A DNA stretch of 64,000 nucleotides from Allobosea sp039673065 (GCF_039673065.1 NZ_JBDJKW010000015.1:1-64000); one strand, 5' to 3'; shown: positions 8,472 to 16,944, numbered from the stretch's first letter. Program-made: numbers and translations. Notes: generated by a model from the sequence alone, not told the origin.

Positions 8472-11400
8472 ATGACGAACCCGGCCCCCCCGCTCAAGCC
8501 CGGCGACCATCTCTTCCTGGTCGACGGCTCGAACTTCATCTTCCGCGCCTATTTCCAGTCCATCAACCAGGACCGGAAGTACAATGCGCGCTCCGACGGG
8601 CTACCGACCGGGGCGGTGCGGCTCTTCGCCACCAAGCTGTTCCAGTTCGTGCGCGAGGGCGTGCTCGGCGTCAGGCCGACCCATCTCGCCATCGTCTTCG
8701 ACAAGAGCGAGAACTCCTTCCGCAAGGAGATCTACCCGGCCTACAAGGGCAACCGCTCCGACCCGCCGCCGGACCTGATCCCGCAATTCCCGCTGATGCG
8801 CGAGGCGGTGCGCGCCTTCGGGCTGATCCCGGTCGAGCAGGACGTCTACGAGGCCGACGACCTGATCGCGACCTATGCCAGGCAGGCGCGGGAGGCCGGC
8901 GCCGACGTGCTGATCGTCTCGGCCGACAAGGACCTGATGCAACTGGTGGGGCCGGGGGTCGCCATGTACGACCCCGCCTCCGGCGACGCCAAGAAGGGCG
9001 CCGGCTTCCGCGCCGAGCGCCGCATCGGCGAGCCCGAGGTGGTCGACTATTTCGGCGTGACCCCGGACAAGGTCACCGCCGTGCAGGCGCTGGCCGGCGA
9101 TGCCACCGACAACGTGCCCGGCGCGCCCGGCATCGGCATCAAGACGGCGGCCCAGCTGATCGGCGAGTATGGCGACCTCGAGACGCTGCTGGCGCGGGCC
9201 GGCGAGATCAAGCAGCCCAAGCGCCGCGAGACCCTGACCAATCCCGAGATCGTCGAGAAGGTGCGGATCTCGCACAGGCTGGTGACGCTGGTCGACGACG
9301 TCGCGGTCGAGACGCCGCTGGCCGACCTCTCGCTGCCGCAGCCCGATCCGGCGCGGCTGATCGCCTTCCTCAAGGCGATGGAGTTCACCACCATCACCAA
9401 GCGGGCGGCAGAGACCTACGAGGCCGATGTCGGCGCGATCGACGCCGATCCGACGCTGGCACCGGGCGGCGCGCGCGCCGCCGAGCTGAAGGCGCTCTAC
9501 GCCGAGCAGGAGGTTGCGGCGCCGTCCGGCACCGCGGCCAGCGCCGCGCCCGCCGCCCCCGAGGGCCCCGCCCCGGCCGAAGGCTGGCTGCGCCCGGCCG
9601 ACCTCGTCGCCGCGCGAAAGGACGAGGCACTGGCGCTCAAGGTCGACCATGCGGCCTATGCCTGCCTGCGCACCCTGCCCGAGCTGGAGGACTGGATCGC
9701 GCAGGCGCGCGAGGCCGGGCTCGTCGCCATCGACACCGAGACGAATTCGCTCGACGCCCAGCAGGCCGACCTCGTCGGCGTCTCGCTGGCGGTGGCGCCG
9801 GGCCGGGCCTGCTACATACCGCTGCAGCATCGCGGCGGCGGCGATGGCGGCCTGTTCGACGAGGGCCTTCTGCCCGAGCAGATCCCGCTCGGCGCGGCGC
9901 TGGCGGCGCTGAAGCCGCTGCTCGCCGATCCCGGCGTGCTCAAGATCGGCCAGAACCTGAAATACGACCTCGCCGTGCTCGGCCGCCACGGGCTCGACCT
10001 CTCGGGCATCGACGACACGATGCTGATCTCCTACGCGCTCGATGCCGGCCAGGGCGGCCACGGCATGGACCGGCTCAGCGAGTTGCATCTCGGCCACAAG
10101 CCGATCGCCTATGCCGAGGTCGCCGGCACCGGCAAGAACCAGATCACCTTCGACAAGGTGCCGCTCGACAAGGCGACCGCCTATGCGGCCGAGGACGCCG
10201 ATGTGACGCTCCGGCTCTGGCGCGTGCTGAAGCCGCGGCTGGCGGCGGAGCGGCGCAGCACGGTCTACGAGACGCTGGAGCGGCCGCTGGTGCCGGTGCT
10301 CGCCCGCATGGAGGCGCGCGGCATCGCGATCGACCGGCAGATCCTGTCGCGGCTCTCGGGCGATTTCGCCCAGTCGCTGGCCCGGCTGGAGGCCGAGATC
10401 CACGGGCTGGCCGGCGAGCCCTTCACCATCGGCAGCCCCAAGCAGCTCGGCGACATCCTGTTCGGCAAGATGGGCCTGCCCGGCGCCAAGAAGACCGCGA
10501 CCGGGCAATGGGCGACCGGCGCCGGCGTGCTGGAGGAACTCGCCGAGCAGGGCCACGAATTGCCGGCCCGCATCCTCGACTGGCGCCAGCTCGCCAAGCT
10601 GAAATCGACCTATACCGATTCGCTGCCGGGCTATGTGAACCCGCAGACGGGCCGGGTGCACACCTCCTTCGCGCTGGCGGCGACGACGACGGGCCGGCTC
10701 TCCTCCTCCGAGCCGAACCTGCAGAACATCCCGATCCGCACCGAGGCCGGCCGCAAGATCCGCACCGCCTTCGTCGCCGAAGCGGGCCACAAGTTGATCT
10801 CGGCCGACTACAGCCAGATCGAACTGCGCATCCTCGCCCATATGGCCGACATCCCGCAGCTGCGGCAGGCCTTCGCCGACGGCGTCGACATCCACGCCAT
10901 GACCGCCTCCGAGATGTTTGGCGTGCCGGTGGCCGGCATGCCGCCCGAGGTGCGCCGCCGCGCCAAGGCGATCAATTTCGGCATCATCTACGGCATCTCG
11001 GCCTTCGGCCTCGCCAACCAGCTCGGCATCGGCCGGGAGGAGGCCTCGGCCTATATCCGCAAGTATTTCGAGCGCTTCCCCGGCATCCGCGACTATATGG
11101 ACGCGATGAAGACCGAGGTGCGGGCCAAGGGCCATGTCGAGACGATCTTCGGCCGCGTCTGCCATTATCCGGCGGTAAACTCGAAGAACCCGTCGGAACG
11201 CGCCTTCGTCGAGCGCCAGGCGATCAACGCGCCGATCCAGGGCTCGGCCTCCGACATCATCCGCCGCGCCATGATCCGCATGGAGGGCGCGCTGGCCGAG
11301 GCCGGGCTCGAGGCGCGCATGCTGCTCCAGGTCCATGACGAACTGGTCTTCGAGGTGCCGGACGCGCAGGTCGAGGCCTCGCTGCCGGTGATCCGCGCGG

Positions 11401-11492
11401 TGATGGAGAGCGCGCCGCTGCCGGCGGTGGCGCTCAAGGTGCCGCTGGTGGTCGAGGCGCGCGCCGCCGGCAACTGGGACGAGGCGCACTGA
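8472..11492 (+). CDS. polA: DNA polymerase I
   Basis: About 1006 residues from ATG 8472 (ATG 8460 is possible; neither has a clear ribosome site). Domains run in order: an N-terminal 5'-3' exonuclease (FLVDGSNFIFRAYF, then VFDKSENSFRKEIYPAYKGNR, then DATDNVPGAPGIGIKTA); a proline/alanine linker near 340-370; a 3'-5' exonuclease with its DxE motif intact (VAIDTETNSLD, about residue 421); and the polymerase with motif A DYSQIELRILAH (about 778), motif B RRRAKAINFGIIYG, and motif C QVHDELVFEVP (about 952). It should therefore have full proofreading. It fills gaps in Okazaki-fragment maturation and repair. Confidence 0.97.
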   Translation: MTNPAPPLKPGDHLFLVDGSNFIFRAYFQSINQDRKYNARSDGLPTGAVRLFATKLFQFVREGVLGVRPTHLAIVFDKSENSFRKEIYPAYKGNRSDPPPDLIPQFPLMREAVRAFGLIPVEQDVYEADDLIATYARQAREAGADVLIVSADKDLMQLVGPGVAMYDPASGDAKKGAGFRAERRIGEPEVVDYFGVTPDKVTAVQALAGDATDNVPGAPGIGIKTAAQLIGEYGDLETLLARAGEIKQPKRRETLTNPEIVEKVRISHRLVTLVDDVAVETPLADLSLPQPDPARLIAFLKAMEFTTITKRAAETYEADVGAIDADPTLAPGGARAAELKALYAEQEVAAPSGTAASAAPAAPEGPAPAEGWLRPADLVAARKDEALALKVDHAAYACLRTLPELEDWIAQAREAGLVAIDTETNSLDAQQADLVGVSLAVAPGRACYIPLQHRGGGDGGLFDEGLLPEQIPLGAALAALKPLLADPGVLKIGQNLKYDLAVLGRHGLDLSGIDDTMLISYALDAGQGGHGMDRLSELHLGHKPIAYAEVAGTGKNQITFDKVPLDKATAYAAEDADVTLRLWRVLKPRLAAERRSTVYETLERPLVPVLARMEARGIAIDRQILSRLSGDFAQSLARLEAEIHGLAGEPFTIGSPKQLGDILFGKMGLPGAKKTATGQWATGAGVLEELAEQGHELPARILDWRQLAKLKSTYTDSLPGYVNPQTGRVHTSFALAATTTGRLSSSEPNLQNIPIRTEAGRKIRTAFVAEAGHKLISADYSQIELRILAHMADIPQLRQAFADGVDIHAMTASEMFGVPVAGMPPEVRRRAKAINFGIIYGISAFGLANQLGIGREEASAYIRKYFERFPGIRDYMDAMKTEVRAKGHVETIFGRVCHYPAVNSKNPSERAFVERQAINAPIQGSASDIIRRAMIRMEGALAEAGLEARMLLQVHDELVFEVPDAQVEASLPVIRAVMESAPLPAVALKVPLVVEARAAGNWDEAH

Positions 11493-11517
11493 GGCGCGAG
11501 ACCCGTATGCCCCGGCC

Positions 11518-11543
11518 GGAACCGCGGCCGGGCCCCGCGCGTT
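11518..11543 (+). promoter_or_regulatory. EcfG-type promoter (GGAAC-N17-CGTT) upstream of the AI-2E permease
   Basis: GGAAC at 11518-11522 and CGTT at 11540-11543 match the general stress sigma factor consensus exactly, with a 17-bp spacer. A transcript would start near 11550 and reach the permease start at 11596. The motif lies directly after polA. Confidence 0.6.
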
Positions 11544-11595
11544 GACCGGCGTTGGCGTGCCCGTGCGGGGCACGCGGGTGCGGGATCGAGCCATC

Positions 11596-12765
11596 ATGCT
11601 GAAAGCCACCGCCTGGAGGCCGTTCCCGCGCTACCGGCCGGAGGATGCCGAGCCGGAGGACGCCGCGCCGTCGCGCGAGCTCTCGCCGCAGGAGCACGAT
11701 CTGGTGCTGCGCTATGCCATCGTCGGCATCTTCGTGATCCTGGCGACGGTGGCGCTCTATCTCACCCGCGTCATCTCGCTGCCCGTCACCGCCGGCGTGA
11801 TCTTCGGGCTGGTGCTCGGCCCGCCGGTCGATGGGATGGTGCGCCGCGGCGTGCCGCAGCACCTGGCGGCGGCGATCGTGGTGCTCGCCGGCGTCTTCGT
11901 GCTGCTGATGCTGGTCGCCACGCTGACCGTGCCGATCGCCGCCTGGAGCGACCAGGTGCCGGCCATGGTCACGGCGCTGAAGCTGCGCCTCGTCAGCGTC
12001 CTCAACGTCATGGAGGAGTTCAAGCGCTTCGCCGCCGGGCTGGCCGGCGATGAGGGTGCCAAGATCAGCGTCTCGGACGGCAACCCGCTGGTCACGATCG
12101 CGCTGTCCTCGACAACGGTCGCCGGCGGGCTCTTGGTCTTCGTCGCTACCGTCTATTTCTGGCTGGCGACGCGCCGCCATCTCAAGGCGCGGGTGCTGCG
12201 GCTGTGCTTCGGGCGCGATGCGCGCCGCTCGGCCGGCAGCTTCTTCGAGGAGATCGAGACCCGCACCGCCCGCTATTTCGGCCTGGTGACGATCATCAAT
12301 CTCGGCATGGGCCTGATCAGCATGGCGATCGCCTGGTGGGCCGGCCTGCCCTATCCGGTGTTCTGGGGGGCGCTCGCCTTCTTCCTCAACTATCTCGCCT
12401 TCATCGGCCCGATCATCGTCACCGTCGCCTTCTTCGCGGCGGGGCTGCTGTCCTCGCCCTCGCTGCTGGTGGCGAGTGCCCCTGCGGCGGCCTATTTCGT
12501 CGTCCACCTGATCGAGGGCAATGCGGTGACGCCGGTCTTCGTCGGGCGCCGGCTGACGATCTCGCCCTTCCTGGTGTTCATCTCCTTCATCTTCTGGCTC
12601 TGGCTCTGGGGGCCGATCGGTGCGGTTCTGTCCACACCGATCCTGCTCGTCGCCATGGTGGCGCGCGAGGAATTCGTGAAGTACCGTGAGGCGGCCCAGG
12701 AGGCGGAGGGCGCCGAGAGCGCGGGCGCGACGACGGCCGGAACCGTTGCGCAGCTGGCGCGTTGA
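11596..12765 (+). CDS. AI-2E family transporter (PerM/YdiK-type permease)
   Basis: 389 residues from ATG 11596; a TTG at 11542 would begin inside the predicted promoter. About eight hydrophobic helices: two near the N-terminus (YAIVGIFVILATVALYL), a large soluble middle part (about 110-190), then paired helices. The conserved C-terminal motifs are FFLNYLAFIGPII, HLIEGNAVTPVFVGRRL and LWLWGPIGAVLSTPILL. The last two are signatures of the PF01594 family, whose members act as exporters, sodium/proton antiporters or unknown permeases. The name does not prove AI-2 export. It is preceded by an EcfG-type promoter and leads into two stress-type membrane proteins. Confidence 0.85.
   Translation: MLKATAWRPFPRYRPEDAEPEDAAPSRELSPQEHDLVLRYAIVGIFVILATVALYLTRVISLPVTAGVIFGLVLGPPVDGMVRRGVPQHLAAAIVVLAGVFVLLMLVATLTVPIAAWSDQVPAMVTALKLRLVSVLNVMEEFKRFAAGLAGDEGAKISVSDGNPLVTIALSSTTVAGGLLVFVATVYFWLATRRHLKARVLRLCFGRDARRSAGSFFEEIETRTARYFGLVTIINLGMGLISMAIAWWAGLPYPVFWGALAFFLNYLAFIGPIIVTVAFFAAGLLSSPSLLVASAPAAAYFVVHLIEGNAVTPVFVGRRLTISPFLVFISFIFWLWLWGPIGAVLSTPILLVAMVAREEFVKYREAAQEAEGAESAGATTAGTVAQLAR
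12739..12763 (+). promoter_or_regulatory. EcfG-type promoter (GGAAC-N16-CGTT) upstream of the YqjD/ElaB-like gene
   Basis: GGAAC 12739-12743 and CGTT 12760-12763 with a 16-bp spacer. It overlaps the last codons of the permease gene and lies about 70 bp before ATG 12832. Confidence 0.62.
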
Positions 12766-12831
12766 GGTTGCACGCCCCGTCCGGGCAGAACGCCGGACGT
12801 TATGATCAAGGTCAAGCGAGGGAGCCGTCCG

Positions 12832-13194
12832 ATGGCCGCATCCACCACCACCGCCAAGCGTCAGGCCGCGTCTTCCGCCCGGCGTGCCAAGGCCGAGGCC
12901 GAGCGCACCGTCGAGGACGTCGCCGAGCGCGCCAAGGCCGGCGGACGCCGCGTGCGCGAGGAGGTTGACGAGCTCGAGACCAGCCTGACCCGCGGCGCCG
13001 AGGATCTGGCGGCGACCGTCAGCAACAGGCTGCGTGCCGTCGGCGTCGACACCGACAAGATGGCGGACATCGCCCGCGAGCAGGCCAGCGACCTGCAGGA
13101 CCTGATCGCCCGCGAGATCCAGGAGCGGCCGCTGCGCGCGCTCGGCCTCGCCGCCGCGGTCGGCCTGTTCGTCGGCTTCCTCTCGGCACGCTGA
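12832..13194 (+). CDS. YqjD/ElaB-like (DUF883-type) membrane-anchored protein
   Basis: 120 residues from ATG 12832; GAGGGAG upstream is a good ribosome site. The N-terminal 95 residues are charged, Ala/Glu/Arg-rich and helical, with the coiled-coil look of DUF883 proteins. The C-terminus ends with a short hydrophobic anchor (ALGLAAAVGLFVGFLSAR) preceded by an ERPLRAL motif, as in E. coli ElaB/YqjD. Those proteins sit at the inner membrane, bind stationary-phase ribosomes and are stress induced. The EcfG-type promoter upstream fits the same idea. The next gene follows within 5 bp. Confidence 0.75.
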   Translation: MAASTTTAKRQAASSARRAKAEAERTVEDVAERAKAGGRRVREEVDELETSLTRGAEDLAATVSNRLRAVGVDTDKMADIAREQASDLQDLIAREIQERPLRALGLAAAVGLFVGFLSAR

Positions 13195-13198
13195 CGTC

Positions 13199-13618
13199 AT
13201 GCTCGGGGGGCTATCGGCTCTGATCGCGGGCGAGGTCGGCGGCATCGTGCGCCGCAACGTGACCGTGCTCGCGCTCTATCTGCTCGCATTCCTGCTGGTC
13301 GCGGCTGCGGTCGGCTACGGGCTGAACGCCCTCCACATCGTGCTGACCTTCCATTACGGCGCCATCGCGGCCAGCCTGTGGATCGGCGGCGGCCTGCTGG
13401 TCGCCGCGCTGATCTGCGTGATCGCCGCCGCGGTGGTGAAGAACCGGCGCCAGCCCGTGCCGAAACTCGCCATGGCGGCGGCCGCCGCCCCGGCGGCGGC
13501 GCGGCTGGTCGGCAGCGGCAAGATCGGCTGGAAGGCCGGGATCGTCGGCGGCGTCGTCATGCTCGGCCTGATCCTCGGCCGGCAACTCGCGAAAGGCGAC
13601 GATGCCGACGAGGCCTAG
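13199..13618 (+). CDS. YqjE-like/phage holin superfamily small membrane protein
   Basis: 139 residues. Two hydrophobic helices near the N-terminus (TVLALYLLAFLLVAAAVGYG and AASLWIGGGLLVAALICVIAAAV) are separated by a short loop, then comes an Ala-rich linker and a C-terminal Gly/Val/Leu helix (AGIVGGVVMLGLILG). The YqjD-YqjE gene order is conserved in many proteobacteria. The short intergenic distance suggests one transcript with the preceding gene and shared stress control. No enzymatic motif is visible. Confidence 0.65.
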   Translation: MLGGLSALIAGEVGGIVRRNVTVLALYLLAFLLVAAAVGYGLNALHIVLTFHYGAIAASLWIGGGLLVAALICVIAAAVVKNRRQPVPKLAMAAAAAPAAARLVGSGKIGWKAGIVGGVVMLGLILGRQLAKGDDADEA

Positions 13619-13842
13619 CGCAATCCGGCACGACGCGATGAGCGAGCGCCGTCCAAGTCTGCCGACACGGCAAGGAGAGAGGTCGACCTGCGCCCGACAG
13701 GGCGGAGGTCCGTCCTCCCCGCCGTGAACGCAGCGTCTGCGTCCATGCGGGCTTTTGCCCTTTCGCGAGCGCGGCGCCCCGGCGGCGCGTGGTCGTGCCA
13801 CGGGACGCCGCGTCGTCCGCCGCTCTCCCCAGGCAGGTTCGC
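13619..13842. other. Intergenic spacer of 224 bp
   Basis: It contains a small hairpin (ACGCAG/CTGCGT near 13726-13742) and no exact EcfG, PHO or GANTC-type signal that I can identify. No convincing small ORF. Confidence 0.4.
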
Positions 13843-15237
13843 ATGAGCGCTTCGGTCCACCGCACCGGAAGGGAGCAGGCCGGCCTATGGAGCCAGCTCG
13901 TCGGCAGGCTGAGATCGGTCTCGCTGACCGTCGTCGCCGTCGGCGTCGTCGGCATCGCCATGATCGTCGCGGCCTGGATCAACATCCAGGCCGAGGAGGC
14001 CGGCCGTCAGGCGGTGCGCTCGGTCGACATCCGCGAGCGCGCCGAGCGCTTCCTGGTCAGCATGCTCGATGCCGAGACCGGCCAGCGCGGCTTCCTCTTG
14101 ACCGGCGACGACCGCTATCTCGAGCCCTATGAGCGCGGCCGCGCCAACGCCCTGCCCGATCTCGCCAATATCCAGAGCCTGGTCGAGGGCAATGCCGAGC
14201 AGCGCGCGCGGGTCGAAAGGCTGCGCCAGCTCGCCGACCGCAAGCTGCAGGAACTCGACGAGACCGCCAGGCTGATGCGCGCGAACCGGCGCGACGAGGC
14301 GGTGGCGCTGGTGCGCCAGGGCGTCGGCCGCAACACCATGGACGAGCTGCGCGACGTGGTCAGCGCGCTGCAGGAGGAAGAGAGCCGGCTGATCGAGGAG
14401 CGCAACCGGCTGGAATCGCGCCGGCGCATCAAGGCCAGCATCGGCATCCTGATCGCGCTTGCGGGCCTGAGCTTCATCGCCTGGCGCCAGATCCGCCTGC
14501 GCAGCCGGCGCAATGTGCTGCTCTCGACCTCCAACAGCGAGCTGGAGCAGCGCGTCGCCGAGCGCACCGCGCAGCTGGAGAACGAAAGGCTGCGCATCGA
14601 ATCCCTGCTGCGCGACGTCAATCACCGCGTCGGCAACAACCTCTCCATGGTCTCGGCCCTGCTCAGCGTCCAGAGCCGCCAGTCGCGCGATCCGGCGGTG
14701 AAGGAGGCGCTCGGCCAGGCGCAGTCGCGCATCCAGGCGATCGCCGCCGGCCAGCGCCGGCTGCGCCTCGACATCGAGGCCGACGAGATCGAGGCCCGCC
14801 CCTATATCGAGGACCTGCTGGCCGAGATCGGCAAGCAGGTCGAGGGCCGCCCGATCACGGTTGCGCTGGAGATGGAGCCGATCCGTCTCGCCGGGCGCGA
14901 CGCGGTCTCCTTCGTCGTGCTGCTCAACGAGCTCGTCACCAACGCGATCAAGCACGCCTTCCCGGACGGCATGGCCGGCTGCATCACCATCCGGCTGGCG
15001 GAGGATCCGGCGGAAGCGACGCTGCTGCTCTCGGTCGAGGATGACGGCGTCGGCATGCCCGCCGAGAAGGCGGTCGAGGGCCTCGGCCAGTCGGTGATCC
15101 GCAATCTGCTGCGCAGCATGCGCGCGACGATGGAAACCACAGCGCCGGCCGCAGGCAGCGCGCGGCCCGGCACCTGCATCGCGCTGCGCATCCCGAAGCG
15201 GGCACCGCAGCAGGAAGACGGCCAGGCGAGCGCCTGA
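13843..15237 (+). CDS. CHASE3-domain sensor histidine kinase, HisKA_2/HWE type
   Basis: 464 residues from ATG 13843. Membrane helix 1 (about 28-47), a periplasmic helical CHASE3 domain (about 50-190, with AETGQRGFLLTGDD), membrane helix 2 (about 198-214), a short coiled coil, then the HisKA_2 box LLRDVNHRVGNNLSMV with phospho-acceptor H261. The ATPase domain is intact: LNELVTNAIKHAFP (361-374, N-box) and DDGVGMP (400-406). Kinases of this class commonly feed PhyR in alphaproteobacteria. Its location 3 kb from phyR and next to a single-domain receiver suggests such a role; the signal sensed is unknown. Confidence 0.88.
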   Translation: MSASVHRTGREQAGLWSQLVGRLRSVSLTVVAVGVVGIAMIVAAWINIQAEEAGRQAVRSVDIRERAERFLVSMLDAETGQRGFLLTGDDRYLEPYERGRANALPDLANIQSLVEGNAEQRARVERLRQLADRKLQELDETARLMRANRRDEAVALVRQGVGRNTMDELRDVVSALQEEESRLIEERNRLESRRRIKASIGILIALAGLSFIAWRQIRLRSRRNVLLSTSNSELEQRVAERTAQLENERLRIESLLRDVNHRVGNNLSMVSALLSVQSRQSRDPAVKEALGQAQSRIQAIAAGQRRLRLDIEADEIEARPYIEDLLAEIGKQVEGRPITVALEMEPIRLAGRDAVSFVVLLNELVTNAIKHAFPDGMAGCITIRLAEDPAEATLLLSVEDDGVGMPAEKAVEGLGQSVIRNLLRSMRATMETTAPAAGSARPGTCIALRIPKRAPQQEDGQASA

Positions 15238-15550
15238 CCGGCGGCCCCGTCACGCATCCCGCCACGGCCGTCACGTCATCGCGGCCATGCTTCGACAACC
15301 GCCAGAATCATCACTCGGGGCTTGGCGATCCAGGGCCTGGCGATCCAAGGCTTGGCGATCGGCGCGCGCCTCGTCTCGGCGCCGTGCCCGTCAGGCTCTG
15401 CGCGATGCGCGCAAGGCCCGGGCGGAACGCCGCGGCGTGTGGTCTGGCGATGAGGTCGGGGGGGAGAGGGCGCTGCGGGGCCGGCCTGCGGCGGGAGGCG
15501 GAGCGCTCGATAGAACTCGGGCCGGGCGGTCGCGGCCGCCGGGCGACGTG
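15238..15550. other. Convergent intergenic region with a 15-bp triple tandem repeat
   Basis: 313 bp between convergent genes. The only structure I see is three tandem 15-bp units, GGCTTGGCGATCCAG and variants, at 15319-15363. No supported gene. Confidence 0.55.
15319..15363. repeat. Three tandem 15-bp units
   Basis: Units at 15319-15333, 15334-15348 and 15349-15363 share GGCYTGGCGATC. In the plus frame they would encode a repeated (A/T)WRS(R/K)-like pattern, but no gene is supported there. Confidence 0.7.
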
Positions 15551-15910
15551 TCAGCGTGGCGCGACTGCGGCGTTGACGAAGCTCACCAGCTCGCGGGTCG
15601 AGAACGGCTTGCGCACGAAGCGCACGTCGCGAAGCTCGCTGGGGACCTCGCCCGGCGCCGAGCCGGAGACGAAGGCGAGCGGCGTGCCCTTGGCGCGCAG
15701 CGCGGCCGCGACACCGAAGGTCTTGCCCCCGATCACGTCGATGTCGAGCAAGGCGCAGGCGATCGGCAGAGACACGACCTCCTGAGCCCGCGACAGCGAC
15801 TCGACGATGATGGTTTCGGCTCCGTCTCCGAGCGACTCGGACACGGCGGCCTCGATGTCCATCGCGATGAACGGATCGTCCTCGACGATGAGAATTCGAA
15901 TATCCGACAT
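15551..15910 (-). CDS. Single-domain response regulator (receiver only)
   Basis: 119 residues from ATG 15910, preceded by GGAAGG. The whole protein is a CheY-like receiver: acidic pair E10-D11-D12, phospho-acceptor D56 in ALLDIDV, Ser near 82 and K101 in VRKPF. There is no output domain, so it should act by protein contact or as a phosphate sink. Receivers of this kind (SdrG/MrrA class) relay phosphate between HisKA_2/HWE kinases and PhyR in other alphaproteobacteria. An exact EcfG-type promoter lies upstream, and a HisKA_2 kinase is convergent next to it. In-frame codons up to 16009 would run through the promoter and are not used. Confidence 0.87.
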   Translation of the reverse strand: MSDIRILIVEDDPFIAMDIEAAVSESLGDGAETIIVESLSRAQEVVSLPIACALLDIDVIGGKTFGVAAALRAKGTPLAFVSGSAPGEVPSELRDVRFVRKPFSTRELVSFVNAAVAPR

Positions 15911-15973
15911 ACCAGCGCTACCTTCCAGCGACACCATCAGGCTCCGTTGTTTCTCCTGCTTTTGGTACCGAAC

Positions 15974-15999
15974 AACGTCCACGCCGAACGTCTTGTTCC
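15974..15999 (-). promoter_or_regulatory. EcfG-type promoter (GGAAC-N17-CGTT) upstream of the single-domain receiver
   Basis: On the minus strand GGAAC is 15999-15995 and CGTT 15977-15974, with a 17-bp spacer. The receiver gene begins at 15910, giving a leader of about 57 nt. Confidence 0.62.
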
Positions 16000-16089
16000 G
16001 GCCAGGCACGCAACGGCCACGAAACCTGCTGCATTTGACTCAATTTTGAGGCGCGAAGGTTAGCAAACGGTAATCGCAAGGCCGATCCC

Positions 16090-16560
16090 TCAGCGCGGCC
16101 GCCCGGCCCGCACCAGACGCAGATCGAAGGCCGTGACCCCGATCGCGACATTGGCGCCGCGGCGCAGCGGCAGGGCGCGCGGCTCGAGCCGCACCCGCGT
16201 GTTGCCGGCGACCAGCGAGGCGCCGCCCGTGGCCGGACGGGCATAGCGCCCGTTCAGCGCGCCGAGCGGGGCGCGGGCATAGACGCCATAGACCCGCCAG
16301 GAGGCGAGGCTGCGGCCGACGGCCTTGGGGTCGAGCGCGAAGCTGCGGATCGCCCCGGTATAGATCTGCATCGGGCCGCGACGCGGCCGGAAGCGGCAGG
16401 TCAGCGCCCGCTGCGTCGTCACGGCGGCGACGAGGCCGGTGCCGATGCTGCAGGTCAGGGTGCCGGACGGCGTACGGCTCTGGGCCGCCGCCGGCTGCAC
16501 CGGCAAGGTCAGGCCCGCCAGCATGGCGAGCACTGCGAAAGCTCCGAACGACCGGCCCAT
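16090..16560 (-). CDS. DUF992 family exported protein
   Basis: 156 residues from ATG 16560. A Sec signal peptide (FAVLAMLAGLTLPVQPAAAQS) is followed by the DUF992 core SGTLTCSIGTGLVAAVTTQRALTCRF (shown here only as a family match) and YTGAIRSFALDPKAVGRSLASWRVYG. Function is unknown; the family is periplasmic and largely confined to alphaproteobacteria. An exact EcfG-type promoter lies 32-56 bp upstream of the start, so it is a likely member of the general stress regulon. The family description of two cysteines in the N-terminal half is met (LTC and LTC). Confidence 0.83.
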   Translation of the reverse strand: MGRSFGAFAVLAMLAGLTLPVQPAAAQSRTPSGTLTCSIGTGLVAAVTTQRALTCRFRPRRGPMQIYTGAIRSFALDPKAVGRSLASWRVYGVYARAPLGALNGRYARPATGGASLVAGNTRVRLEPRALPLRRGANVAIGVTAFDLRLVRAGRPR

Positions 16561-16591
16561 GCTGCCTCTCTCCACTCCGAAACCCCGTCAA

Positions 16592-16616
16592 AACGCGCCA
16601 AGCCCCTCATAGTTCC
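16592..16616 (-). promoter_or_regulatory. EcfG-type promoter (GGAAC-N16-CGTT) upstream of the DUF992 gene
   Basis: On the minus strand GGAAC is 16616-16612 and CGTT 16595-16592, with a 16-bp spacer. It is back to back with the plus-strand EcfG motif at 16626-16651. Confidence 0.65.
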
Positions 16617-16625
16617 CGCCGCACC

Positions 16626-16651
16626 GGAACCGCAATCCGGACCTATGCGTT
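16626..16651 (+). promoter_or_regulatory. EcfG-type promoter (GGAAC-N17-CGTT) upstream of a 74-codon small ORF
   Basis: GGAAC 16626-16630 and CGTT 16648-16651, with a 17-bp spacer. The small ORF starts at 16679, about 20 nt after the expected transcription start. Confidence 0.58.
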
Positions 16652-16678
16652 GACGGGGACACAACAGGGACCGCGCTT

Positions 16679-16903
16679 ATGTCGCCACAGGGCAAGACCT
16701 CTCGGTCGACAGCCATTCCGTTGCTGCTCGCGCAGCGCGATTGTCCGCCATTCTGGGAGCTGGAACAACTGCTCTCGTCGGGTTTTGCGCTGGATGATGC
16801 CTTGCAGGAGCTTTCGCGCCGCCGCGCCGAACCGGGCGAAGGCTTGGCACCTGCTCCGCGATCACAGTGTCGTGCGCGCCAGCGCGCCAGCCTCACACCT
16901 TAA
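16679..16903 (+). CDS. Small hypothetical protein (74 aa) behind an EcfG-type promoter
   Basis: I do not recognise this protein. ATG 16679 is preceded by AGGGA at an 8-nt spacing, and an exact EcfG-type promoter ends 28 bp upstream. The middle is an amphipathic helix-like stretch (FWELEQLLSSGFALDDALQE); the C-terminal third is Arg/Ala/Pro-rich and may be disordered. There is no signal peptide or membrane helix. The region is less GC-rich than its neighbours. Support comes from the promoter and ribosome site rather than homology, so it could still be an untranslated stress transcript. Confidence 0.42.
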   Translation: MSPQGKTSRSTAIPLLLAQRDCPPFWELEQLLSSGFALDDALQELSRRRAEPGEGLAPAPRSQCRARQRASLTP

Positions 16904-16944
16904 GCGCATCCTTCGCGGCGGCGATCCGTCCCGCTGCTTTCTCG

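Noticed and set aside
8601..11609. A 1002-codon open frame antisense to polA
   Set aside because: High GC removes stop codons from antisense frames. The translated sequence is Arg/Gly/Ala/Asp-rich without any domain, while polA on the other strand has complete motifs.
15319..15363. Possible CRISPR array
   Set aside because: Units are directly adjacent without spacers and there are no cas genes; it is a simple tandem repeat.
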